The notes beneath the pieces were generated by a model. It saw nothing but the letters and a program-made list of their open reading frames with translations. It had not been told where the DNA came from and ran no database searches. Below are positions 8,192-16,532 of a stretch of DNA of 64,000 nt, piece after piece. Position 1 is the stretch's first letter; each line of letters begins with the position of its first letter. Source of the stretch: CAVRQM01 sp963756975 (GTDB lineage Bacteria > Pseudomonadota > Alphaproteobacteria > Acetobacterales > Acetobacteraceae); the NCBI GenBank assembly GCA_963756975.1, contig CAVWPS010000002.1, forward strand, positions 62,001-126,000, read 5' to 3'. Both the position numbers and the translations under genes were made by a program.

Positions 8192-9279
8192 CACACCGAT
8201 ATGGTGCGCCGGGCGACGCGTTGGACCAGGGCGCCGTAGGCTCGCGCGAATGCGTGCACGTCGTCCCGCGTCGCGTTCCACGGCAGCGACACTCGCACCG
8301 TCTGGCCCGCCGCATCCGCGCGACCCATCGCGGCCAAGACATGGCTCGCGCCGACCTTTCCCGACGAGCAGGCGGCCCCGGCCGACACGGCGATCCCGGC
8401 GAGGTCGAGCGCCATCACCTGGGTCGCGGCCGCGACACCCGGCAGCCACAGCGAGACGGTGTTCGGCAGCCGGTCCGCCCCGGCCCCGATCACGCGGGCC
8501 CCGCATCGGACGGCGGCCGACTCCACGGCGTCGCGCAACGACGAAAGGTCGGCCGGTTCGGCAATGGCCGCGACGGAAAAGCCGGCGATCGTCGCGACCC
8601 CGGGCGTGCCGCCCCGCCGCCCCCGCTCCTGCCCGCCGCCGGCGATCAGCGGCCGCACCCGGTCCGCCTGCGCGGGCGAGAGCAGCAATGCGCCCGCCCC
8701 CTGCGGACCGCCGAGCTTGTGCGACGAGATGCCGGCCGCGTCGGCGCCCGAGCGCGCCAGATCGAACCCGACCCGGCCGGCCGCCTGAACCGCGTCGGTG
8801 AACAGCAGCGCGCCATGCGTCCGGCACAGGGCGGCGATGGCGGCGATCGGCTGGATCGTGCCGACCTCGTTGTTCGCGGCCATCACGCAGACCAGCGCCG
8901 GGGCGCCGGGCAGCATCGTCCCGAGGGCGGAGAGGTCGATCACGCCGTCCGGGCCGACCGGGATGGTTTCGGCGGCCGCGAAGGCGCGCACCGCGTCGTG
9001 CTCGGTGGCACCGGTCAGCACCCGCCGCCCCTCGCCCAGCATGTGTATGGCGAGGGCGGCCGACTCCGTGCCGCCCGACGTGAACACCACGCCCGACGCC
9101 GCGCAGCCGTAGCGGGCCCCGATCCGCTCCCGCGCGGACTCCAGGATCGCGCGCGCGGCGCGACCGGGGCCGTGGACCGACGAGGGGTTCGCGGTCGCGT
9201 CCAGCGCCGCGATCAGCGCCGCGCGCGCCGCGGGACGCAACGGCTCGGTCGCGTTGGCATCGAGGTAGGCCATCACCAT
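8191..9279 (-). CDS. cysteine desulfurase family aminotransferase (second, diverged copy)
   Basis: About 362 residues from ATG 9279 (MVMAYLDANATEP) or 360 from ATG 9273; neither has a clear Shine-Dalgarno, and the frame stays open further upstream without family similarity. Class V aminotransferase motifs: YLDANATEPLRPAA, TSGGTESAALAI, TEHDAV, PLP lysine in ISSHKLGGPQG, GGGQERGRRGGTPG, and cysteine in SAGAACSSGK. It is first in the operon and only moderately similar to the IscS-like gene after it. Alphaproteobacteria often carry such a NifS/IscS-like paralogue beside iscS or suf genes; its own target is not evident. Confidence 0.85.
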   Translation of the reverse strand: MVMAYLDANATEPLRPAARAALIAALDATANPSSVHGPGRAARAILESARERIGARYGCAASGVVFTSGGTESAALAIHMLGEGRRVLTGATEHDAVRAFAAAETIPVGPDGVIDLSALGTMLPGAPALVCVMAANNEVGTIQPIAAIAALCRTHGALLFTDAVQAAGRVGFDLARSGADAAGISSHKLGGPQGAGALLLSPAQADRVRPLIAGGGQERGRRGGTPGVATIAGFSVAAIAEPADLSSLRDAVESAAVRCGARVIGAGADRLPNTVSLWLPGVAAATQVMALDLAGIAVSAGAACSSGKVGASHVLAAMGRADAAGQTVRVSLPWNATRDDVHAFARAYGALVQRVARRTISV

Positions 9280-9370
9280 ATCTAGGGTAGCCGATTGCTT
9301 CGCGCACGGCTGGCTTGCGCGCGAACATGAAAGCTTCGCGACGTTTTCATTATCGGGCTTGCGCATTTGC

Positions 9371-9380
9371 CACTATAGTG
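9371..9380. promoter_or_regulatory. perfect palindrome CACTATAGTG in a divergent intergenic region
   Basis: In the AT-richer 200-bp region between the divergent desulfurase operon and the hydrolase gene, CACTATAGTG is a perfect 10-bp palindrome that includes TATAGT, a plausible -10 element on either strand. No convincing -35 at normal spacing is visible (TTATCG at 9350 gives an 18-bp spacer at best). The rest of 9280-9486 shows nothing recognisable. Confidence 0.3.
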
Positions 9381-9486
9381 TGGCCCGCCTGCCTCGGTCG
9401 TCGTGCCGTCCCTGAGGACGCACGAGGCTTTGGCACTCCCGCCTGGTTGGCCCGGCCAGGTGCCTCGAACGTGGATGCCATTTATT

Positions 9487-10152
9487 ATGCCTGAAGTGAT
9501 GTTCGCCGGCCCCGACGGCCGGCTGGAGGGTCGTTATCACCACAGCAAGGAAACCGGTGCCCCGTTGGCGCTGATCCTACATCCGCACCCGCTTCATGGC
9601 GGAACGATGAACAATCGGATCGCGTATACGATGTATCAGGCGTTTCAGCGCCTCGGCTTTTCGGTGATGCGGTTCAACTTTCGCGGCGTCGGCCGCAGCC
9701 AGGGCCGCTACGACGGCGGCTTCGGCGAAATCGGCGACGCGGCGGCGGCGCTGGACTGGATGCAGGCGGTCAATCCGCAGCAGGGCGGCCTGTGGATCAG
9801 CGGCTACCAGTTCGGCGCGTTCGTGGGCATGCAGCTGCTGATGCGCCGGCCGGAGATTTCCGGCTGGGTCAGCGTCGCACCGCCGGCCAACCACTACGAT
9901 TTCGGCTTCCTGGCCCCCTGCCCGTGCGGCGGCCTGATGATCGCGGGCGAAACGGACGAACTCGTGCCCGAGCCCGCCATCCGCAAGCTGGTGGACAAGC
10001 TGAACACGCAGAAGAACGTGACCGTCGATTACCGCATCCTGCCGGGTGCGGACCATGTCTTCGCAAGCCATGCCGACGTGATCGCCGAGGCGATCGACGA
10101 CCACGTGACCCAGAAGATGGCCCGCCGCCAGATGGCGCTGGCCGCCGACTGA
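9487..10152 (+). CDS. alpha/beta hydrolase-fold protein with Gln at the nucleophile position
   Basis: About 221 residues from ATG 9487 (MPEVMFAGPDGRLEGRYHHSK); ATG 9475 is the alternative. Fold landmarks: LILHPHPLHGGTMNN (oxyanion region), NFRGVGRSQG, acid in GETDELVPEP, and histidine in PGADHVF. The nucleophile elbow reads ISGYQFGAFVG, that is G-Y-Q-F-G instead of G-x-S-x-G, so the catalytic Ser is a Gln in a protein that otherwise keeps the acid and histidine. This may be a non-hydrolytic member. It sits divergently from the cysteine desulfurase operon; its role is unknown. Confidence 0.8.
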   Translation: MPEVMFAGPDGRLEGRYHHSKETGAPLALILHPHPLHGGTMNNRIAYTMYQAFQRLGFSVMRFNFRGVGRSQGRYDGGFGEIGDAAAALDWMQAVNPQQGGLWISGYQFGAFVGMQLLMRRPEISGWVSVAPPANHYDFGFLAPCPCGGLMIAGETDELVPEPAIRKLVDKLNTQKNVTVDYRILPGADHVFASHADVIAEAIDDHVTQKMARRQMALAAD

Positions 10153-10155
10153 CGC

Positions 10156-11222
10156 TTAGGGGTGGGCCACGCGCCCACCCCGCATCGGCCGTTCGACGCC
10201 GGTCGTGCCCGGAAAGCTCAGCGGCAAGTCACGCAGCACCCGCACCGCGAGCAGCCCGAAACACTGCGCCTCCAGCGCATCCCCATCCCAGCCGACCGCC
10301 TCGACCGGTTCGACCGGCGTGTCCAGCCGCTCGGCCAGGGCGGCCATGATCGCCGGGTTGCGCCGCCCGCCGCCGGTGACGAGCCAGCGTCGCGGCGGGC
10401 TCGGCAAGGTCGTGCGCGCGACCGCCTCGGCGATCCACGCGACCAGGGTCGCGGCCCCGTCGGCCATCGACATTTCGTCAAGCCCGCTTCCGGCCAGCGT
10501 GGTCGCGAAATGCAGCCGGTCCAGGGATTTCGGGCGCCGGCATCGAAAAGTATGGGTCGGCCATCAACCGCCCGAGCACATCCGCGTCCACCCGCCCCGC
10601 CGCCGCGATCGCACCGTCCACATCGTACGCCGCGCCACCGTTCGCAAAAATCCAATCGTCGAGTGGTCCGTTCGCCGGGCCGGTGTCGCACGCCAGCAGC
10701 GTACCGCCGGCGCCGATCCAGGTGAGGTTCGCGACACCACCCAAATTCAGCACGCACAATGGCTTGTCGAGCGACGCTGCCATGGCGGCGTGAAACACCG
10801 GCGCGAACGGCGCGCCCTGTCCGCCGGCTGCCACGTCGGCGCTGCGGAAATCCCAGGCAACCTGGACGCCGGTCGCGCGGGCCAGCGCCGCCGCGTCGCC
10901 GATCTGCCACGTCCGTCGCTGGGCCGGATCGTGAAAGATCGTCTGGCCGTGGAAGCCGACGATGTCGGCCGTCGTGTCTCAACGCCGCCACCGCCTCCGC
11001 ATGGCGCTGCGTCAGCCGCGCCGCGCAATCGGTGACGCGAGGATCGTCGGCCGAGAGCCCCGGCGCGTCCGCCAGCAGCCGCCGCAGATCGGCCCGCAGC
11101 GCCGCGTCGTACGGCAGGGTCAGCGACGGCCCGAGCGAGGTCACCGTCTCCCCGTCCGTCTCGATCACCGCCGCATCCACCCCGTCCAGCGAGGTGCCGC
11201 TCATCAGCCCGATCGCGCGCAT
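10156..11222 (-). pseudogene. anmK: anhydro-N-acetylmuramic acid kinase AnmK, two frame breaks
   Basis: Reads from ATG 11222 (MRAIGLMSGTSLDGVDAA, the ATP/sugar kinase signature) in one frame to about 10978, in a second frame to about 10530 (FHAAMAASLDKPLCVLNLGG, NLTWIGAGG, CDTGPANGPLDDW), and in a third frame to the stop (VTGGGRRNPAIMAAL, EAVGWDGDALEAQ). Joined, they give a full-length AnmK of about 355 residues, which phosphorylates and opens anhydroMurNAc during cell-wall recycling. Both junctions are repaired by deleting a single base. Divergent from tyrS, a common arrangement in alphaproteobacteria. All conserved blocks are present, so sequence error is more likely than decay. Confidence 0.85.
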
Positions 11223-11277
11223 GTCAGCCTCCGTCCGCGACACTAGCCCAATCGCATGACCGGAGAAGCGGCGCTGT

Positions 11278-11412
11278 CTTCTCCCTCTCCCCCGGGGAGA
11301 GGGCCGGGGTGAGGGGCGCGACGGCGCAGTCGTTTGCAACCGGCCGGGATCGCTCAGCTTCGATGCCGCGCCGACCCTCACCCCGGCCCTCTCCCGAGGG
11401 GAGAGGGAGAAG
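11278..11412. repeat. two REP-like elements in inverted orientation between anmK and tyrS (copy 3)
   Basis: Element A (about 11278-11316) reads TTCTCCCTCTCCC...GGGAGAGGGCCGGGGTGAGG; element B (11375-11412) is the same unit in the opposite orientation, CCCTCACCCCGGCCCTCTCCC...GGGGAGAGGGAGAAG. They are about 60 bp apart and could pair with each other as well as form their own hairpins. This is the one clearly divergent junction carrying the element, so promoters for both genes should lie around or within it. Confidence 0.8.
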
Positions 11413-11471
11413 CGACATCGTGGCGGGACGCGGCTTTGCCGGTGTGCGAGGACGCGGCTAAGCAGCGTCCC

Positions 11472-12707
11472 ATGACCGCAACCAGCCCGTTCCTCGACGA
11501 AGCCCAAGCGCGCGGCTTCGTCCACCAGTGCACCGACATGACGGGGCTCGCCGAGGCGGGTCCGGTCGCCGGCTATATCGGCTTCGACGCGACCGCCGAC
11601 AGCCTGCACGTCGGCAGCCTCGTGCAAATCATGCTGCTGCGGCTGATGCAGCGGCACGGGCACCGGCCGGTCGTGCTGATGGGCGGCGGGACCACGCGGA
11701 TCGGCGACCCGTCGGGCAAGGACGAGAGCCGGCAGATGCTCACCGATGCCCAAATCGCCTCGAATATGGCCGGCATCGCGCGGGTGTTCCGGCCGTTCCT
11801 GCGCTTCGACGATTCCGCGACCGGCGCCATGACGGCGAACAACGCCGACTGGCTCGACGGGCTCGGCTGGATCGACCTGCTGCGCGATGTCGGGCCGCAT
11901 TTCTCGGTCAACCGGATGCTGACATTCGACAGCGTGAAGCTGCGGCTCGACCGGGAGCAGCCGCTGACCTTCCTCGAATTCAACTACATGGTCCTGCAGA
12001 GCTACGATTTTCGCGAGCTCGCCCGCCGCCACGGCGTCACGCTGCAGATGGGCGGGTCGGACCAGTGGGGCAACATCGTCTCCGGCGTCGAACTCGCGCG
12101 CCGCACCGACCGCCGCGCCCTGTTCGGCCTGACGACGCCGCTGCTGACCACCGCGTCGGGTGCGAAGATGGGCAAGACGGCGCAAGGCGCGGTGTGGCTG
12201 ACCGCCGACCGGCTGAGCCCGTTCGACTACTGGCAGTTCTGGCGCAACACCGAGGATGCCGACGTCGGCCGCTTCCTGCGCCTGTTCACCGAGTTGCCCC
12301 TGCCGGACATCGACCGGCTGGCGGCACTGGCCGGGTCGGAGGTGAACGAGGCCAAGAAGATCCTGGCGACCGAGGCGACCGCACTCGCCCATGGCCGGGA
12401 CGCGGCCGGGCAGGCGTCGGGTGCCGCACGCCGCGCGTTCGAGGATGGCGACGCGGCCGACCTGCCGTCGATCACGGTCGCCGCGTCCGACCTCGCGGCC
12501 GGAATGCCGTTGCTGGGGCTGTGCGTGACGGCGGGCCTCGCGGCCAGCAACGGCGAGGTGCGGCGGCTGATCCGGGGCGGCGGGCTGCGGCTGAACGACG
12601 CGCCGGTGACGGACGAGGCGCGCGTGGTGACGGCCGGCGATTTGGTGGACGGGGTGTTGAAGCTGTCGGCGGGGCGGAAGCAGCACCGGATGGTGCGGCC
12701 AAAGTGA
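11472..12707 (+). CDS. tyrS: tyrosyl-tRNA synthetase
   Basis: A 411-residue class I aminoacyl-tRNA synthetase charging tRNA-Tyr. Seen: the HIGH-like motif as HVGSL (46-50) after YIGFDATADS, MGGGTTRIGDPSGKD, QMGGSDQWGN (tyrosine pocket), and the KMSKS-like loop as GAKMGKT (about 235). A C-terminal S4 RNA-binding domain carries EVRRLIRGGGLRLND. Start ATG 11472. It ends 8 bp from the convergent GST gene, with no room for a separate terminator. Confidence 0.96.
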   Translation: MTATSPFLDEAQARGFVHQCTDMTGLAEAGPVAGYIGFDATADSLHVGSLVQIMLLRLMQRHGHRPVVLMGGGTTRIGDPSGKDESRQMLTDAQIASNMAGIARVFRPFLRFDDSATGAMTANNADWLDGLGWIDLLRDVGPHFSVNRMLTFDSVKLRLDREQPLTFLEFNYMVLQSYDFRELARRHGVTLQMGGSDQWGNIVSGVELARRTDRRALFGLTTPLLTTASGAKMGKTAQGAVWLTADRLSPFDYWQFWRNTEDADVGRFLRLFTELPLPDIDRLAALAGSEVNEAKKILATEATALAHGRDAAGQASGAARRAFEDGDAADLPSITVAASDLAAGMPLLGLCVTAGLAASNGEVRRLIRGGGLRLNDAPVTDEARVVTAGDLVDGVLKLSAGRKQHRMVRPK

Positions 12708-12715
12708 AGGAAGGC

Positions 12716-13309
12716 TTAGCCAGCCCCCTCCCGCCAGCTCGCCATCAGCTTCGCCAGCGCCGGCCGTTCGCCGCACCGCGTCGCCCACGGGCCGATATTC
12801 GGCGTGTGCGAGAAATCCACACCCATCATCCCGAACCAGGCGATCACGCCGTGCAGGTGCGTGTCGGCCAGCGTGTAGTCGCCGAGCAGGAACGGCTTGC
12901 CCGCCAGCCCGCCGTCCAGAACCTTCAGCCGCTCCGCGATGTCGCCGCGGGCCTGTTCCTCGCCGGTGTGCGCGAGCCGCATCCCCGCCTCGCCCAGCGT
13001 CACGTTGGCCCAGGCGATCCACTTCATCGCCTCGCCGCGCCGTGGTCCCGGGGCCGGGTACAGGCCGGACTCGACCCCGAACATCTCGCCCAGATACATC
13101 GTGATCGCGCACGACTCCCAGATCGGGACGCCGTCATGGACGATCACCGGCACCCGCCCGTTCGGGTTGATCGCCAGAAACTCGGGCGTCGACGTCGCCC
13201 CGCTCTGGCCTGCCAGCTTCACCCGCTCGCACGGCACATCGAGTTCGGCCAGCACCGCCTCGGTCAGGCTCGCCGTGGACATCGGGATGTAATAGAAGAC
13301 GAGACTCAT
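12716..13309 (-). CDS. glutathione S-transferase family protein
   Basis: A 197-residue protein starting at ATG 13309. The N-terminal thioredoxin-like domain holds YYIPMSTASL (Ser as likely GSH-activating residue), the cis-proline region NPNGRVPVIV and the ESCAITMYL glutathione gamma-glutamyl motif. The helical C-terminal domain contains FLLGDYTLADTHLHGVIAWF. The substrate is unknown; likely a detoxification or redox enzyme of the beta/theta-like bacterial classes. Single gene, converging on tyrS and diverging from the DUF4239 membrane protein. Confidence 0.88.
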   Translation of the reverse strand: MSLVFYYIPMSTASLTEAVLAELDVPCERVKLAGQSGATSTPEFLAINPNGRVPVIVHDGVPIWESCAITMYLGEMFGVESGLYPAPGPRRGEAMKWIAWANVTLGEAGMRLAHTGEEQARGDIAERLKVLDGGLAGKPFLLGDYTLADTHLHGVIAWFGMMGVDFSHTPNIGPWATRCGERPALAKLMASWREGAG

Positions 13310-13376
13310 CGGCCCACTCCATGTTCGGAACGGGGACGATACCATTTCAGGCCTCGGCAGTGGAACACCCCGCCCC

Positions 13377-14171
13377 ATGCTGATGCACCCCGAACAGATC
13401 GCCAGCCTGCCGACCTGGGCGGCGGGGTTGCTGATGGTCGGCATCGGGCTGCTCGGCGTCGCCCTCGTCGAGACCGTCGCCCGCCGGCTCGTGCCGATGC
13501 ACGTCCGCGCCGGGCACAGCGGGGCCGCGTCGGCGATCTTCTGCGTGATCGGGACCACATACGCCGTGCTGCTGGCCTTCGTCGCCATGCTCGCCTGGGA
13601 CGGCTACATCGGGGCACAGGCGGTGACCGACACCGAGGCGTCGCTGGTCCAGAACGTCTACCAGCTCACCGAGGGGCTGAACGGCCCCGACATGGCGTCC
13701 ATGCGCGCCGACATCACGCAGTACGCGCGCGATGTCGTGACGACCGAATGGCCCGAGCAGGCGCGCGGCGCCGTCATGCACCAGTTTTCGGCGCCGCTCG
13801 ACCACATCACCCGCACGGCGCTGCATCTGCGCCCCGGCAACATCGCCGACGGCGACCTGCACACGCTGTTGCTGAGCGACCTCGGCCAGCTCGGCACGGC
13901 GCGGCGGCAGCGGCTGCTGGCGGGACGCGCCTCGGTGCCGTCGATCGTCTGGGTGGTACTGCTCGCGGGCGGTGCCATCAGCCTCGTCTTCACCTCGTTC
14001 CTCGGCTCGGCCAGCCTGCGGATGCACATGGCGATGTCGGCGTTGCTGGTCGTGTCGGGGGCCCTGGTGCTGCTGGTGATCGTGGCGCTGAGCAACCCGT
14101 TCAGGGGCGACAACCGCATTTCCGCCGAGCCGTTCGAGCGCGTGCTGGCGCAGATGGCGGCCCCGCCCTGA
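13377..14171 (+). CDS. DUF4239 (bestrophin-like) inner-membrane protein
   Basis: A 264-residue protein with an N-terminal membrane pair (about 13-33 and 52-72, GTTYAVLLAFVAMLAW) and a C-terminal pair (about 183-205 and 215-238, ALLVVSGALVLLVIVAL) separated by a roughly 100-residue helical soluble region. This 2+2 arrangement, and the GHSGAASAIFCVIGTTYAVLLAF block, match DUF4239 proteins, sometimes described as bestrophin-like, of unknown function. No neighbour suggests a role. MLMHPEQ at 13377 is used as the start; the second ATG at 13383 is equally possible. Confidence 0.75.
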   Translation: MLMHPEQIASLPTWAAGLLMVGIGLLGVALVETVARRLVPMHVRAGHSGAASAIFCVIGTTYAVLLAFVAMLAWDGYIGAQAVTDTEASLVQNVYQLTEGLNGPDMASMRADITQYARDVVTTEWPEQARGAVMHQFSAPLDHITRTALHLRPGNIADGDLHTLLLSDLGQLGTARRQRLLAGRASVPSIVWVVLLAGGAISLVFTSFLGSASLRMHMAMSALLVVSGALVLLVIVALSNPFRGDNRISAEPFERVLAQMAAPP

Positions 14172-14219
14172 GATCAGTCTTTGCTATGTCATGGCCCTGT
14201 TCAGGCCCATATTGCGAGC

Positions 14220-14924
14220 ATGTCGCGTCGCGCCTTCGAGGTTACGCCTGAGCTGATGCTGCGCGCCTACCAGGCGGGGCTGTTCCCGATGGCCGAGACC
14301 CGGGACAGCACGAAGCTGTACTGGCTCGACCCGGAACTGCGCGGCATCCTGCCGCTCGACGGGTTCCACCTGCCGCACCGCCTCGCGCGCACCGTCCTGC
14401 ACGGGCCGTACACGGTGACGTCCAACACCGCCTTTCCGGCCGTGATCGCCGGGTGCGCCGAAGCGACGACCGGGCGCGAGGACACCTGGATCAACGCCGA
14501 CATCGAGCGGCTGTTCAACGCGCTGCACAAGCAGGGCAACGCCCACTCGGTCGAGGCATGGGCGGACGGCGCGCTGGTCGGCGGCCTGTACGGCGTCGCA
14601 CTCGGCGGCGTGTTCTTCGGCGAGAGCATGTTCAGCCGCGCCCGCGACGCGTCCAAGGTGGCGTTGGTCCATCTGGTCGCCCGGATGCGGCTCGGCGGGT
14701 TCCGGCTGCTGGACACGCAGTTCGTGACCACGCACCTCGCCCAGTTCGGCACCGTCGAAATCCCGCGCGACGAGTATAAGAAGCGGCTGGCCGAGGCGGT
14801 CGCGACCGCCGCGCGCTGGCAGGCCGCCCCGGACCCCGCCGAGCTGGCCGCGGACATCGACCGGCTGCGCGGGACGCATCCGGAGCCGGCCGCCTCGGGT
14901 AACCCCGACGCCGGCACAGCGTAA
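14220..14924 (+). CDS. aat: leucyl/phenylalanyl-tRNA--protein transferase
   Basis: A 234-residue N-end-rule transferase that adds Leu or Phe to N-terminal Arg or Lys so that ClpS/ClpAP degrade the protein. Seen: LMLRAYQAGLFPMAE, WLDPELRGILPL, EDTWINADI, NAHSVEAW, GGLYGVALGGVFFGESMFS and LLDTQFVTTHLAQFGTVEIPR, all family signatures in order. ATG 14220 gives a normal length; the frame is open slightly further upstream but without similarity. The Asp/Glu-Pro-rich C-terminal tail is not conserved. Confidence 0.95.
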   Translation: MSRRAFEVTPELMLRAYQAGLFPMAETRDSTKLYWLDPELRGILPLDGFHLPHRLARTVLHGPYTVTSNTAFPAVIAGCAEATTGREDTWINADIERLFNALHKQGNAHSVEAWADGALVGGLYGVALGGVFFGESMFSRARDASKVALVHLVARMRLGGFRLLDTQFVTTHLAQFGTVEIPRDEYKKRLAEAVATAARWQAAPDPAELAADIDRLRGTHPEPAASGNPDAGTA

Positions 14925-14949
14925 TATCCGGCTTCGACAAAGGTCCGTC

Positions 14950-15519
14950 ATGCTCCGTGCCGCCACGACCCTGCTGATGCTCGCCGCGCTCTCGGCACCC
15001 GCTTGGGCCGACGATAGCCGGCCGCCGATCCGCCCGACGCGCGATGTCGACGTGACCTATGAAATCCCGCGCCCGAGCCCGACCGGCGGCGAGCAGATCC
15101 TGTCCGAGCGGATGCGCTGGGATGTCGCCGGCAACCGGATGCGCGTCGATCCGCCGACCACCGGCGTCTACATGCTGATGGATTACGGCCGCCATCGCCT
15201 GATCGCGGTCAAAGTCGCCGACCGCACCTTCGTCGAAGTCGATTCCGGCGACGCGACCGGCACGCCCGGCGTCCCTCGCGGCGCGCCGTTCCGCCGGATG
15301 GGGGACGGCATGGTCGCCGGGGTCGCGTGCACCGAGTGGGACACGCGCGACAGCGGCGGCCAGCCCGTGCTGGTCTGCATCACCGACGACGGCGTGCTGC
15401 TGCGCGCCCGCAGCGTCGACCGGACGCTGATCACCGCGACACGGGTCGATTACGGATCGGCCGACCCGGCCGAGTTCTCGCCGCCCCCCGGCTTCAAGCG
15501 CGTCAAGGGAGACCAGTGA
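14950..15519 (+). CDS. predicted periplasmic protein of unknown function
   Basis: A 189-residue protein with a clear Sec signal peptide (MLRAATTLLMLAALSAPAWA, cleavage after AWA). The mature part is beta-rich (VDVTYEIPRPSPTG, MRWDVAGNRMRVDPP, YMLMDYGRHRLIAVKVADRTFVEV) with a short CTEWDTRDSGGQPVLVCITDDGVLLRA segment whose two cysteines could form a disulfide. It resembles small DUF4412-like periplasmic proteins in layout, but I do not assign it to a family. Its stop overlaps the start of the MsrQ-like gene (TGATG), so the two are probably coupled. Confidence 0.6.
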   Translation: MLRAATTLLMLAALSAPAWADDSRPPIRPTRDVDVTYEIPRPSPTGGEQILSERMRWDVAGNRMRVDPPTTGVYMLMDYGRHRLIAVKVADRTFVEVDSGDATGTPGVPRGAPFRRMGDGMVAGVACTEWDTRDSGGQPVLVCITDDGVLLRARSVDRTLITATRVDYGSADPAEFSPPPGFKRVKGDQ

Positions 15520-16437
15520 TGAGCGCCACCATGGCGGCCGGCCGGAAGACGGGCGTGCGCGGCTGGGTGCGCGATCCGGTCGGCCGGTTTTCGTGGCTGA
15601 AGACGGCGACGCTGGCGCTGATCCTGCTGCCGGCGCTGCTGCTGGCCGTGCAGTTCGCGACCGGCGATCTGACCGCCCGCCCGTGGATCCAGGCGAACCA
15701 TTTCACCGGGCTCTGGGGGATCCGCATTCTGCTGGTCTCGCTGATGGTGACGCCGGCCCGGCAGGTGGTCGACAGCACCAAAGTGCTGATGCTGCGCCGG
15801 ATGCTGGGCGTCGCCGCCGCCTGCTATCTCGGCGCGCATTTCCTGTTCTACGTCGGCGACCAGAACGGCAATCTGCTGCATGTCGCGTCGGAGATCGTGA
15901 GCCGGTTCTATCTCACGATCGGGTTCATCGCGCTGGCCGGACTGATGGCGCTGGCCTTCACGTCCACCAACGGCTGGCAGCGGCGGCTCGGGCGCGGCTG
16001 GAAGCGGCTGCACAAGACGGTCTACGTGCTGACCGCACTCGGCATCCTGCACTACTTCTTCCAGTCGAAGCTCGACGTGACCAATGCCACGCTGCTGCGC
16101 GGGCGTGTTCGTCTGGCTGATGCTATGGCGGCTCGAGCCGCGCACCTGGCAGCCGCGCCGCTGGCCGTTGCCGGAATTGGCCATCCTGGCGGCCCTGGTC
16201 ACGGCGGTGATGGAGGCCGGCTGGTACGCGTGGCGCAACCACGCGCCGATCGAGCGGGTGCTGGCGGCGAACCTCGATTTCAGCCGCGGTATTCATGCGT
16301 CGGCGTACGTGCTGGTGCTGGGCCTGGTCGTGACGGCGATCGCACTGGCCCGGCCGCTGTGGCGCAAAAAGCCCGATGCGAACGCGGCGGCGGCTCGGGC
16401 GGCCCGTAGGGCGGCCCGGTTCGAGGCGGCGGAGTAG
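15519..16437 (+). pseudogene. msrQ: MsrQ/YedZ-like heme membrane protein, one frame break
   Basis: From ATG 15519, a cytoplasmic N-terminus is followed by membrane helices. Family marks: NHFTGLWGIRILL, TPARQVV, LRRMLGVAAACYLGAHF, RFYLTIGFIALAGLMALAFTS, LGRGWKRLHKTVYVLTALGILHYFF with the heme-ligand histidines. At about 16100 the frame must skip one base to continue AGVFVWLMLWRLEP and a further hydrophobic C-terminal region ending at 16437. MsrQ is the heme electron donor for the periplasmic methionine sulfoxide reductase MsrP; no msrP is present here. The upstream secreted protein occupies the place where msrP might be expected. Confidence 0.75.
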
Positions 16438-16527
16438 CCCCTCACCCCGGCCCTCTCCCATAAGCCGGGAGAGGGAGCAGCATTCTTCTCCCTCTCCCGA
16501 CTACTGGGAGAGGGCCGGGGTGAGGGT
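16438..16527. repeat. REP-like inverted repeat at a convergent junction (copy 4)
   Basis: A 90-bp palindrome beginning directly at the msrQ stop: CCCTCACCCCGGCCCTCTCCC, then CCGGGAGAGGGAG / CTCCCTCTCCCG internal arms, and the exact complement GGGAGAGGGCCGGGGTGAGGG at the right end, 5 bp before the end of the convergent epimerase gene. It fills the whole gap, as expected of a shared terminator. Confidence 0.85.
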
Positions 16528-16532
16528 CTGAC

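Noticed and set aside
10218..13112. Long minus-strand frame opposite tyrS, running on into anmK
   Set aside because: Opposite tyrS it has no family motifs and low-complexity Arg/Gly composition; only the anmK part is real.
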